This document shows, one piece after another, positions 34,871-43,546 of a stretch of DNA of 64,000 bases (the first letter of the stretch is position 1; the number at the start of each line of letters is the position of its first letter). Below the pieces are notes generated by a model, which saw only the letters and a program-made list of their open reading frames with translations, was not told the origin of the DNA and made no database searches. The DNA comes from Lichenicola cladoniae (GTDB taxonomy: Bacteria > Pseudomonadota > Alphaproteobacteria > Acetobacterales > Acetobacteraceae), in NCBI RefSeq assembly GCF_013201075.1, contig NZ_CP053708.1, forward strand, positions 871,501 to 935,500, written 5' to 3'. The position numbers and the translations under genes were made by a program.

Positions 34871-35774
34871 ATGGACAATCTAAAGGCGATGAAGGTGATG
34901 CTCATGGCGGCGGAGTGCGGCAGCCTCTCCAGGGCCAGCCGCAAACTCGGCCAGCCGCTCACCACCGTGAGCCGCAAGGTGTCCGAGCTTGAAAGCTACC
35001 TCAAGGCAGACCTTCTGATCCGCTCGGCAAAAGGCCTGGAGCTGACGCCTGCTGGCCAGACCTACGTCACGTCGGCGAGGGCCATCCTGGAACAGCTGAA
35101 CGAGGCCGAACGCACCGCAGCCGGCGAGTACACCGCGCCTAAGGGTGACCTCGTCGTTACCGCCCCGACGATGTTCGGCCGGCTGCATGTCCTGCCGGTT
35201 GTCACCGCCTTCCTCGCGGCCTACCCCGACGTGTCCGTCGGACTGATGCTAACCGACAAGGTGACCCACTTCCTTGAAGATAACGTCGATGTCGCCCTGC
35301 GCATCGGCGACCTGCCCGATAGCGACCTGATCGCGACCCGGTTGGCGCCGTCCGCCGGGTGACGTATGCAAGCCCAATATATCTCGCTTCGCGTGCGGCG
35401 CCCGTCGTTCCGCAGGACCTTGCCAACCACGATGTGATCTCGTTCGAGAGCGTATCGTCGCCCACCACTTGGCATTACTGGTCGGACGGGAACGAACTCG
35501 CTGTAATTTTCAGACCACGTCTCAGCGTTAACACCATCGACGCTGCGATTAATGCCGGCCTGGCAGGCGCGGGGGTGGTCAGAGCCTTGTCCTATCAGGT
35601 CGCCGACTATGTGCGCGACCACCAGCTGCAGTTGCTGCTCGAAGCCTACGAGCCGATGCCCCACCGGTGCATCTGGTGTACGACAAGCGAAACCGTCTGC
35701 CGCGCAAGCCACGTGCCTTTGTCGATTTCGTTGTTCCGCGTTTGCGGGATCTGCTGACTGCAGTTCCGCTTTAA
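34871..35774 (+). pseudogene. LysR-type regulator with two frameshifts
   Basis: The start MDNLKAMKVMLMAAECGSLS and HTH (LGQPLTTVSRKVSELE) are intact, and so is the first half of the effector domain. Near 35350 one base is missing (the family reads RLGAVRR; the frame instead gives RLAPSAG and stop). The sequence continues in another frame (DLANHDVISFESVSS, LSVNTIDAAINAGLAG) and shifts again near 35665 before the normal end (FVDFVVPRLRDLL) at 35774. Very similar to the intact LysR at 51528-52433. It presumably once controlled the divergent hydrolase operon, which may now be unregulated. Confidence 0.85.
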
Positions 35775-35964
35775 CAGATCTGCTTGAAGGTTTAGAGATG
35801 CAAAACCATGGCAGTCGATATATGCCGATATCGTCATTCTCGAGATCTTCTTAAGTGTTGACGATGGTCGGAAGTCTGCAAAAAGGCTACGTATCCAGAA
35901 TGAGTCCGGGATTATAAACGTTACGTCTAGAAGTATCCTTTTTGATCAAGCGCCTTTTTAGGTC

Positions 35965-37077
35965 GGCGGATTCAAGTTCCGGAGCGAACACCCACGCCGG
36001 GCCAACGGGTGTAGGGTGGTGGGATGGCAGGGCAACGACGTAAGCTAACGGTGTTTGATCGATCGATGATCGAGGTTCGCCTTTGTGATAGCTGGGGCGT
36101 GCGGGCGATTGCACGCGACTTGGATCGCTCTGCGGGCATGATTTCGGACGAGATCAATCGGCATGGCGGCGCGACCTCCTACCGGGCGCAGGCTGCGGCG
36201 ACGCAGGCCGAGGCAGATCGTCGCCTGACTGGACGCAGGCCTGTTCTGGCGCATGATGGTGAGCTGTTCGGCCGTGTGGCGGGGCTTTTGCGTCTGGGTT
36301 GGTCCCCCGAGCAGATATCGGGCAGGCGTAAGCGGATGGAGGCGGGAACGGAGCAGCCACCTGGTCTGTCGGTATCGCACGAGGCAATCTACACGGCGAT
36401 TTACGCCTTGCCGCGCGGTGAACTACGCCGTGAGCTGATCTCGTATTTGCGACAGGACAAGCCAATGCGCGGCCGCAAGCCAAAGGGCAGCGAACGCCGC
36501 GGCAAACTTTGCAACATGACCAACATCAAGGAACGACCTGAGGAAATCGAGGGCCGGCTGGTCCCGGGCCATTGGGAAGGCGATCTTATTCTGGGCACCG
36601 GCGGAGCGAGTGCCATCGGCACGTTGGTCGAGCGGACAAGCCGCTTTGTGGTGCTGGTGCACATGCCTACGCGCAAGTCCGATGTGGTGGCGAGCGCTTT
36701 CTCCGGCGCGCTGAATGCCATTCCCGCATCTTTGCGCAAGACGCTGACCTACGACCAAGGCAAGGAAATGGCACAGCACGAAAGCGTGGCGCTGAGCACT
36801 GGCATGAGGATCTTCTTCGCCGACCCTCACTCACCTTGGCAGCGTGGCTCCAACGAAAACACCAATGGTCTGCTGCGCCAGTATTTCCCGAAAGGCACGG
36901 CTCTGTCGGGCTTGGATCAGGACGATCTCGACATCGTTGCCGACAGCCTGAATAGCCGTCCTCGAAAGACGCTCGACTACGCGACGCCAAGCGAGCAATT
37001 CAGCATGTTGCTGGCCGGGCAGGCTGGTGTAAACAAAGTCTTCGGCGTGGGTGTTCGCTCCGGAACTTGAATCCGCC
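35965..37077 (+). mobile_element. IS30-family insertion sequence, copy 3
   Basis: 1113 bp, same 34-bp ends, target duplication GTC (35962-35964 and 37078-37080). Same orientation as copy 2. It sits in the final codon of an IS110-family transposase gene: joining the flanks restores the reading IWT followed by a TAA stop at 35958-35960. Confidence 0.95.
36024..37070 (+). CDS. IS30-family transposase (copy 3)
   Basis: 348 aa, translation identical to copies 1 and 2, with HTH, both Asp and the Glu of the DDE core present. Its stop lies inside the right terminal repeat, as in the other copies. Transcribed against the IS110 transposase remnant it interrupts. Confidence 0.95.
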   Translation: MAGQRRKLTVFDRSMIEVRLCDSWGVRAIARDLDRSAGMISDEINRHGGATSYRAQAAATQAEADRRLTGRRPVLAHDGELFGRVAGLLRLGWSPEQISGRRKRMEAGTEQPPGLSVSHEAIYTAIYALPRGELRRELISYLRQDKPMRGRKPKGSERRGKLCNMTNIKERPEEIEGRLVPGHWEGDLILGTGGASAIGTLVERTSRFVVLVHMPTRKSDVVASAFSGALNAIPASLRKTLTYDQGKEMAQHESVALSTGMRIFFADPHSPWQRGSNENTNGLLRQYFPKGTALSGLDQDDLDIVADSLNSRPRKTLDYATPSEQFSMLLAGQAGVNKVFGVGVRSGT

Positions 37078-38038
37078 GTCCAAATCCGATTATCGCGCAG
37101 AAGCGCGTTCGCGAGGATGACGAGCTTACGCATGACTGCGGTAATGGCGAGCTTGGCATGCTTGCCGCTGTCGACGAGCCGACTGTAGACCCGCTTCAGA
37201 TCTGGATTGAACCGCATGGCGACGAGCGCGGGCATGTAGAGCGCCTGTCGAAGGCAAGCGCGTCCACCCCGTATAAAGCTTTTACCCTCCCATTTGCCGG
37301 ATTGGCGCGTGATTGGGGCTAGGCCTGCGAGCGATGCGGCCTGCCCCTCATCCATGGTTCCAAGTTCGGGCGTATCGGCAAGAAGAGCCTGGGCTGTGAC
37401 ATAACCCAGGCCTGGAATGCTCAAGAGAATTTCACGTCGTCGGATCAGAATCGGATCATTCGCCATGATAGTGTCCAAGGTGGCGTCCGAGGACGTGATC
37501 TGGGCTTCGATTTACCGCAGACGATGCCGGGCATGACGCCTGAGGAGATCGATTGTCAGGATTTGAAGCCGGTTGAGGGTTGCCGTACGATCCCGCATCA
37601 GACTTCGCCGATCGGCCACAAGTTCGGCGAGTCGGTTTTGTGTTTTGCTACGAACCGGACGGGCGATAGGTTCGAGCAGGGCACCGAACCGCGCCAGCAT
37701 CAGGGCATCGACACGATCAGTCTTCGCCAGCTTGCCTGTGGCCTCGGCTAAACGTCTCGCCTGACGCGGATTGAGCTTGGCGATGGTCAACCCGGCGGCA
37801 TCGAGCCGCTGTTGCAATCCTCTGTGGTAAGTTCCGGTAGCCTCGAATACCACACGCGTTACCAGGTTCTTGCTGATCCAACGCAACAGCACTGCGTGGC
37901 CCTTGCGCGTATTGGGGACACGCGTTGTATCGCCGGTTGGGTGGCGCGCGGCATCGAGATGATCCTTGGAAACATCGATGCGATCGTGATCGGCGCTTCC
38001 ACAATGACAGGCTTGGCAGTCGGAGTGATAGGCTTCAT
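37078..38038 (-). pseudogene. IS110-family transposase, decayed and interrupted by IS30
   Basis: From ATG 38038 (MKPITPTAKPVIVEAP) the DEDD domain begins. A frameshift near 37975-37985 comes just before IDVSKDHLDAARHP, then KTDRVDALMLARFG follows. An in-frame TAA at 37512-37514 breaks the protein after RRHARHRLR, and the C-terminal transposase_20 domain continues (SIPGLGYVTAQALLADTPELG, GLAPITRQSGKW, CLRQALYMPALVA). The last codons and stop are across IS30 copy 3 at 35958-35964. Three defects, so the element is dead. Its exact ends cannot be set, since IS110 elements have no clear inverted repeats. Confidence 0.85.
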
Positions 38039-38311
38039 CTTTTAAATGTCCTATGCTTGTCGTCCGAGGCCAGACCTCAGGTATCCGTTCAGGGCATAAG
38101 GAAAAGAAGGGGCAGTCATACTCTAGAACGGCCCATAATGGCCCGGGTGTTACCGACCCGTCCCCTTCCCGTTGCTTCCGGGCGGCCACCCGGTAGCAAC
38201 GGTCCTTTATCGCACGCAGCGACAGTAAAAGTCATAAGACAAGGGTGTTATGTACTTCGGTGAGGCATGGCTCTAATGGAGACAGATGTCTCTCGCGCTG
38301 CTTCGCAAGCT

Positions 38312-38734
38312 CTATCCGTCTGAGACGTTGCCCTGCGAGCGGTTCCACTCCAGCACGAACGTCTCAGCAAACGCCTTGTAGAGCGTCGGCTCCATCAGGC
38401 GATCCCGTAGCGTGCGCAACGCCCGTTTCTCGAGCGTGTCGCGCCGGATGGTGCGCAGGTTGCTGCAGGCGGTCGGACCCTTGTTGCGGGCCGTCGAGCA
38501 GCCGAAATGCGTCGCGCTGATCTTGGAGAAGCCGCCGCCACACACCCCGCAATGCATCAAGCCCGAAAACAGGTAGCGCGGCCGCTGCTCCGACCAGAAG
38601 GGCCGAGGGGTCGCCGGCATCGCAGACGCCCGGTCGCTGCCGCCAGGGTCATGACGAAGCAACACTTGCCGCGCCTGGGCCGCCTGCCACAGGGCATCAT
38701 TGATGATCCGCATCCCCGGCACCTTGGTCACCAC
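38312..38734 (-). pseudogene. large serine recombinase fragment (zinc-ribbon region)
   Basis: About 140 residues from the middle of a large serine recombinase: a recombinase-domain end (VPGMRIINDALWQAAQARQ) followed by the zinc beta-ribbon (LFSGLMHCGVCGGGFSK, then CSTARNKGPTACSN) with the four expected Cys. The catalytic resolvase domain upstream and the coiled-coil end are missing. It marks an old integrative element or phage-like insertion beside the IS110/IS30 nest. Non-functional on its own. The 38039-38311 stretch before it holds no gene. Confidence 0.75.
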
Positions 38735-38889
38735 CTGCTGATGCAGCGCGTGCGGGCGGGAACGACGTCGGCCGATGTCCTACCGATCAGCGCTCGCGTC
38801 AGGATTTCTGCGGGCAACCGCCATCACTCCTTCCTGATCCCGCCTGTGGGCGCGCTTTCGATCTTCAGCTCCAAGTCGGCAATAGTCAG

Positions 38890-39057
38890 CTACATTCCGA
38901 TCCGGGTCATCATTCTGTGCATGACGTCCATCATGTCATCCATGCCGAAAACGGCGACGATCACGACCAGCAGAACGAATGCAACGAGGAGCGATATCGT
39001 CAGGACGCCGAAAACGCTCAGGTGGCTGTCACGCTGCTTGGATGTTATAATCTGCAT
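38890..39057 (-). CDS. small single-pass membrane protein, hypothetical
   Basis: Protein of 55 aa, from ATG 39057 with a good GAGGAAA box 6 bases before it. A polar start (MQIITSKQRDSHLS) is followed by one transmembrane helix (VFGVLTISLLVAFVLLVVIV) and a Met/Asp-rich tail (GMDDMMDVMHRMMTRIGM). The Met/His-rich end could bind a metal, but this is a guess. No family recognised. It stands alone between the recombinase fragment and the aminotransferase operon; the 39058-39265 gap shows no other supported gene. Confidence 0.5.
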   Translation of the reverse strand: MQIITSKQRDSHLSVFGVLTISLLVAFVLLVVIVAVFGMDDMMDVMHRMMTRIGM

Positions 39058-39265
39058 CGACCGTTTCCTCGAGTCGCTGGACACACACGGCTGTTTGGAA
39101 CTCTCTGAATCCCACTGCACCGCAAACGGCCGCCACGACCTCGCCTGGTGGCTTCAAGGCGGCGTTGGACGGAAGTGTAGCAGCCTCCTCATCCAGCGCG
39201 CGGTGCGAAGTCGCAGAAGCCTTCGAAAGTCTGCCGAACTTCAACCTGGTGTGACTGCTCGCATA

Positions 39266-40432
39266 TCAGGCTGCAGTCCTGCTTGCGTGCAACGCTCCTG
39301 CAAGTTCTTCCAGTGCTGCTCCGCACCGTCGATAACCAAGGCCGAGCCTGATTCGCTCATGCTCGACTGGCGCAAGAGAGGATTGCCACAAAACGGTTGG
39401 CAACACGAAGACGCCGGTGTCGAGGACGAGTCGAATTGCGAATGACGCGGCGCTATCGCCACCGCGATATTGGCAGGAGAGAAATGCCAGGTTCTGCGGA
39501 TGGTCCAGCTCGAGCAGATCGGTCAGACCCGGCAAAAGCGTTTTTAGATAATGCAGGTTGGCAAGAGCGATTTCGCGTTGTGTGGCCATGATGCGGGGCT
39601 CCGCATCCAGCGCGATCTCGGCCAGGATCTCGCTGGAAGCTGCAATACAACTCGAGAGCGAGCTTTTGACTGTGAGCGCACGTTGCAACAGCGCCCGGTC
39701 GCAACAGGCGATCCATCCAACGCGGAGGCCCGGCAAGCCGAAGCCTTTGGAAAGCCCATTGATCGATACCCCCCGTTCGTAGCGATCGGCGAGCATCGGT
39801 GCGCGGCCGAAGGGCTGCACGATTTCGGTCTGCCGGTAGATCTCGTCGTTGATCAGCCACAACCCGTGTCTGCGGCAAAGGTTCACCAGTGCGTCCAGAC
39901 GCTGCGGATCGAGCGACGCGCCGGTCGGGCTGTTCGGATAATTCATGAGGATCAGCCGGGTCTCAGGACGGATTGCCGCCTCGATGCATTCAATATCCGG
40001 CTGCCAACCATCGGCCTCCTGCAGCGCGACACCGGTCACTGCGCAGAGCCGCCGAAGCGCGAGCTCGGAGGGCTGGTAGATCGGCAGCAGCAGAAGAGCG
40101 TGCTGGTCACGGACAGGATTTTGCCCGCCAAGAAGCGCCTGCAACACGCAGTATACTGCCTCCTGCGCACCGCAGCAGCAGAGGATATGCTCGGCAATCA
40201 GGGAATCGTGCCGTGCGGCGATCGCTGTGCGAAGCCGAATATGACCGCGAGGATCGGTATAGGCAAAACTGTGACCGTTCCATCGTGCTGCGTTCTCGGC
40301 CGACGCCATCTGCAGCAGACCCTCGAGGCCGAGCGTCTCGGAGTCGGAGCCTGACAGATCGTGACGGGCGAACGGTCCCCAGCGGGTTAGAAAGTCGCCG
40401 AGCGCAAAGCGGCCAGTCGCGCCGCCGATCAT
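39266..40432 (-). CDS. class I/II PLP-dependent aminotransferase
   Basis: Protein of 388 aa from ATG 40432. PLP fold-type I features: AYTDPRGHIRLRTAIA, NYPNSPTGASLD, the INDEIYRQ Asp/Tyr segment, and the PLP lysine in INGLSKGFGLPGLRVGW near residue 220. It transfers an amino group to a keto compound. The start overlaps the GT2 gene stop by 4 bases (40429-40432), so it is the last gene of a five-gene leftward operon with two glycosyltransferases, a membrane glycosyltransferase and a radical SAM protein. That context suggests an amino-sugar or amino-acid-decorated glycan rather than basic amino-acid metabolism. Substrate unknown. Confidence 0.88.
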   Translation of the reverse strand: MIGGATGRFALGDFLTRWGPFARHDLSGSDSETLGLEGLLQMASAENAARWNGHSFAYTDPRGHIRLRTAIAARHDSLIAEHILCCCGAQEAVYCVLQALLGGQNPVRDQHALLLLPIYQPSELALRRLCAVTGVALQEADGWQPDIECIEAAIRPETRLILMNYPNSPTGASLDPQRLDALVNLCRRHGLWLINDEIYRQTEIVQPFGRAPMLADRYERGVSINGLSKGFGLPGLRVGWIACCDRALLQRALTVKSSLSSCIAASSEILAEIALDAEPRIMATQREIALANLHYLKTLLPGLTDLLELDHPQNLAFLSCQYRGGDSAASFAIRLVLDTGVFVLPTVLWQSSLAPVEHERIRLGLGYRRCGAALEELAGALHASRTAA

Positions 40433-41127
40433 GCGGCAGGTCGGCTGGTTGCCGCGATCCGCAGATAGGTGCTGACGATACGGCTGCTTGCATGCAAGGT
40501 ACCGCGCAATGATCCGGCGACCTTGGAAGCCCCGCCGCCCCGCCGACGATACGGCATCGGCACCTCGAGGATACGCAGGCGCGCGCGGGCGGCCTGCATC
40601 TGCATCTCTATATTCCAGCCATAGGTCATCTCCTGCAGCTGAAGCCGCTGCAGAGCCGACCGGCTGATGGCGCGGAAGGCGCACATGTCGCTGTAGCGGA
40701 CTCCGTAGCGTGCGCCGATCCCAAAGCCTGCGAGGCGTCCTGCCAGAACCTGATGCCAGAGCATGGACCCTGCGTCGCGTTCGCCACGGGTACGGGAGGC
40801 CAGGACGAAATCGTGGGTCCCGCCAAGTACCGGACCGACGATCCGCTCCAGCAGGTCGCCGCGATCGGCACCGTCGCCGTCCAGGAAGACGATGATCTTG
40901 CATGCAGGATCGGCAGCCTCCGCACCCAATGCGCAGGCGCGCCCGTAGCCTCGGCCGGTATCCAGCACACGTGCTCCGGCAGCGCGGGCCGCCGCCTGCG
41001 TCCCGTCGAGACTGCCGCTATCGGCGACGATGATGTCGCCGGCGAACTGCCGAGGAATTTCCCGGATCACCGCACCGATCGTCTCGGCCTCGTTCAGGGT
41101 CGGGATGACGACGGTTACAGGCTCCAT
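40429..41127 (-). CDS. family 2 glycosyltransferase (dolichol-phosphate-mannose synthase-like)
   Basis: Protein of 232 aa from ATG 41127. GT-A fold: VTVVIPTLNEAETIGAVI at the start, DSGSLDGT, the metal-binding FLDGDGADR, and the acceptor region YSDMCAFRAISR followed by YGWNIEMQMQAARA and VPMPYRRRGGGASKVAG. No membrane helix. It probably transfers a sugar from a nucleotide donor to a lipid carrier (polyprenyl phosphate) at the inner membrane face. Overlaps the radical SAM gene by 13 bp and the aminotransferase by 4. The membrane-bound GT87-like protein of the operon would be the natural user of a lipid-linked sugar. Confidence 0.9.
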   Translation of the reverse strand: MEPVTVVIPTLNEAETIGAVIREIPRQFAGDIIVADSGSLDGTQAAARAAGARVLDTGRGYGRACALGAEAADPACKIIVFLDGDGADRGDLLERIVGPVLGGTHDFVLASRTRGERDAGSMLWHQVLAGRLAGFGIGARYGVRYSDMCAFRAISRSALQRLQLQEMTYGWNIEMQMQAARARLRILEVPMPYRRRGGGASKVAGSLRGTLHASSRIVSTYLRIAATSRPAA

Positions 41128-42176
41128 CGAAGCCCGCAGCTGCGGCAGGGTGCTGGAGGCACGTCGGAGAGCAGCGACTCCCGGAAATCGCGATACGCAT
41201 CGCCATTCCAGATCTCGCGAAGCGTGCTCTGGGTTGCGTCGCCCAGAGTGTAGTTGCCGTAGCCACGCAGCGAGAACGGCGCGATGCAGCACGGCAACGC
41301 GCGGCCGTGGGCGGTGAAATACATCAGCGACCACGGACGTCTGCAGGTCGCCCAAGGCTGGTCGTCACTCTGTCGTTTCAGGCTAAGCCCGGGCTCGGTG
41401 GCACCGGACGCATCCAGCGTGACGCCGAGCGACCGGCCAAGCGCCTGCGCTGCCTGGATTGCCGCCACCTCGTCGACCTGCGTGCTCTCGAACAGCGACA
41501 GGTCAGCCCGCGCCATGCCGTAGCCGCCCTCGTCGAATACCAGGCGTTGCAGGTGCACCTCCTGTACCCCCATTGCGGCCGCAAGCTGCACGAAGGCCGG
41601 GAGCTGCTCGACGGTCTCCTTCATGCCGGTCAGCCACAGCGAGACGCGCGGTGTCGTGGCGCCGACGGCCTTCTGGTAGGCGATGAACTTGCCGACGTCC
41701 CGCACGATCCGGTCGAAGAAGTCCTTGCCGCGGACCTTGAGATATGAGGCACGATCGGCTGCGTCGAGCGAGACGCGGAGCTCGTCGAGCCCGGTATCGA
41801 TCAGCTCCTGAAAACGCTTCGGCTGCATCAGCGTGCCGTTGGTGTTGAACAGCACATAGGTCCCGCGATCCTTCAGGTAGCGGACCATGCGCGGCAGCGC
41901 CTCGACCAGCATCGGCTCGCCGACCCCATGCAGTACCGCCCTGGAAACGTTCGGCACCTGGTCGACGATGCGGGTGAACAGTGCCCAGTCCATGTCGGCC
42001 GGCGGCTCGAGAGTCTCGAACGTGCGCGGGCAGGTCTCGCATAACAGGTTGCACCGGTTGGTGACCTCCAGATACAGGCAGACCGGCGGTCCGATTGCTT
42101 CTGCAGAGCGATCGCTGGCGATCTCCTCGAAATAGCGGCGCGGATCCCGCAGAACCGTAGAGAGTACCATCAGCAT
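41115..42176 (-). CDS. radical SAM protein with SPASM-type C-terminus
   Basis: Protein of 353 aa from ATG 42176. The 4Fe-4S cluster motif CxxxCxxC is Cys42, Cys46, Cys49 in NRCNLLCETCP. Then come the GEPML glycine-rich strand, FNTNGTLM and RVSLDAADRASY, as in MoaA/PqqE-like enzymes. The C-terminal region has extra Cys (TCRRPW, LPCCIAPF, PCRSCGLR) for auxiliary clusters. It performs a radical modification of an unknown substrate. Starts 7 bases inside the GT87-like gene. Radical SAM enzymes in glycan operons can act as epimerases, dehydrogenases or on peptides; which applies here is open. Confidence 0.88.
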   Translation of the reverse strand: MLMVLSTVLRDPRRYFEEIASDRSAEAIGPPVCLYLEVTNRCNLLCETCPRTFETLEPPADMDWALFTRIVDQVPNVSRAVLHGVGEPMLVEALPRMVRYLKDRGTYVLFNTNGTLMQPKRFQELIDTGLDELRVSLDAADRASYLKVRGKDFFDRIVRDVGKFIAYQKAVGATTPRVSLWLTGMKETVEQLPAFVQLAAAMGVQEVHLQRLVFDEGGYGMARADLSLFESTQVDEVAAIQAAQALGRSLGVTLDASGATEPGLSLKRQSDDQPWATCRRPWSLMYFTAHGRALPCCIAPFSLRGYGNYTLGDATQSTLREIWNGDAYRDFRESLLSDVPPAPCRSCGLRWSL

Positions 42177-43546
42177 GTTCCTTTTAAGGTCGCGGCCAGC
42201 ACGTATCGCGCCGACCGGCGGCGGCGGAATGCGATGACGGCGAGAATAAGAGCAGGGGCGTAGACGAGGCTCGGCCAAATGAAGCGTTCGTTGAACGGAT
42301 CGAGCGTCAGCAGGACAGGCGCGCTCGAGAGCCAGATCACCGCCGGCACCGGCGCCACCACACAAGGCAGTGCCAGCCACGCAAAATACCAGGAGTAATG
42401 CGGGCTGATGGCGACGGTCACCGCGGCCGCCAGAATCGCTGCATTCCGGCAAAGCAGCACGACATCGTCTGCAGGTCGTGGCACGTCCCGCAGCCGCTGC
42501 GTGCCACGGGCGATCCAGAACCCCAGCAGCGCCAGTCCGGCCGCGACCACGACGATGTAGGCGGTTCCCGACCAGGGAGGCAGCCGGCCAAGACGGGCCA
42601 GGCCGGCAAGCAGCCAAAAGCCGCTGCCGCCCGAGAGCCCTTCTTCGCTGCTGTAGCCAGGCAGGAAGCCCAGGACATAATGGCCGGCCGACGCGTAGCA
42701 TGCATAGCCGATCACGACGACGACGAGGCCGGTCAGGATCGGACGCCACAGCGGAACACCTCTGGCGAGAGCCGGCGCCAGCGCTACGGGGAGGAACTTG
42801 ACCAGTGCCGCCGCCGCCAGAAGGCCTCCCGCCAGGCCGGCCCGTCGTTGGCTGCGGGCGAGCAGCGCCAGGCCGATCAGCCCGATGGCAACGCCGTCCA
42901 CATGCCCGTCGCAGGCAAACGACCAGATCACCAGCGGATTCCACGCCTGGATCAGGATGCGCTCGCGTGGCAGCCCCGCCATGACCAGCAAGCGCATCAT
43001 GCAATACAGCCCGGCGAGTTCCAGCCCGACTATCGCAACCTTCATGGCCTGGACTGTGCCGGAGATCCGGACGACCAGGGCGAACACCATCTGCGCCGCC
43101 GGCGGATAGATCGTGCGCGCATAGGCGGCGCGGTTGATCAGCGGAAAGATGCTGGTGTCGCGCAGTCTCGATAGCGACGGATCCGCCGGGACGTAGCGGT
43201 ACGGGTTGATGCCGGCCTGCTGCACCCGTCCGTCCCAGACATAGCGATAGATGTCGCTGGACAGGAAAGGCGGCGCCGGAAGCAGAATGCCGCGCGCCAG
43301 GAGGCCGATCGCCAGCACGATCCACACGGCGCGAGAGGGCAGGGCGCTGCCTAGCACCAGGTGAACCGCAAGCAGGTACACCACTACTGCCAGGGCCAGC
43401 AGAGCGACGAAGAGCTCGGTCACCACCTGCGGCCGCATCGATACGGTGCCTGGTTCCTCAAGGAATAGGGCTCCGAATGTAAGCCCCAACAGCAGCAAGC
43501 CCAGGCTCGTGAGGCGCATCAGGCCGGCCGGCCGAACCTCGCTCAC
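42170..43546 (-). CDS. polytopic membrane glycosyltransferase, GT87/mannosyltransferase-like
   Basis: Protein of 458 aa with around eleven membrane segments. The first extracytoplasmic loop has LSSDIYRYVWDGRVQQAGINPY, the acidic loop typical of GT-C enzymes that use polyprenyl-phosphate sugars, followed by YPPAAQMVFAL. It would transfer a lipid-linked sugar to an acceptor on the periplasmic side. It begins 4 bases inside the upstream DUF2064 gene end (43543-43546) and overlaps the radical SAM gene by 7. This fits a pathway where the GT2 makes the lipid donor and this protein uses it. Confidence 0.87.
   Translation of the reverse strand: MSEVRPAGLMRLTSLGLLLLGLTFGALFLEEPGTVSMRPQVVTELFVALLALAVVVYLLAVHLVLGSALPSRAVWIVLAIGLLARGILLPAPPFLSSDIYRYVWDGRVQQAGINPYRYVPADPSLSRLRDTSIFPLINRAAYARTIYPPAAQMVFALVVRISGTVQAMKVAIVGLELAGLYCMMRLLVMAGLPRERILIQAWNPLVIWSFACDGHVDGVAIGLIGLALLARSQRRAGLAGGLLAAAALVKFLPVALAPALARGVPLWRPILTGLVVVVIGYACYASAGHYVLGFLPGYSSEEGLSGGSGFWLLAGLARLGRLPPWSGTAYIVVVAAGLALLGFWIARGTQRLRDVPRPADDVVLLCRNAAILAAAVTVAISPHYSWYFAWLALPCVVAPVPAVIWLSSAPVLLTLDPFNERFIWPSLVYAPALILAVIAFRRRRSARYVLAATLKGTC

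Noticed and set aside
7634-37077. A composite transposon made by the IS30 copies carrying the dehalogenase or importer cluster
   Set aside because: Each copy has its own 3-bp duplication at its own ends, so each inserted alone; the dehalogenase operon lies outside the copies.
39029-39244. 71-codon minus-strand frame before the small membrane protein
   Set aside because: It starts at a TTG without a ribosome binding site and covers the start of the better-supported 55-aa gene in another frame.
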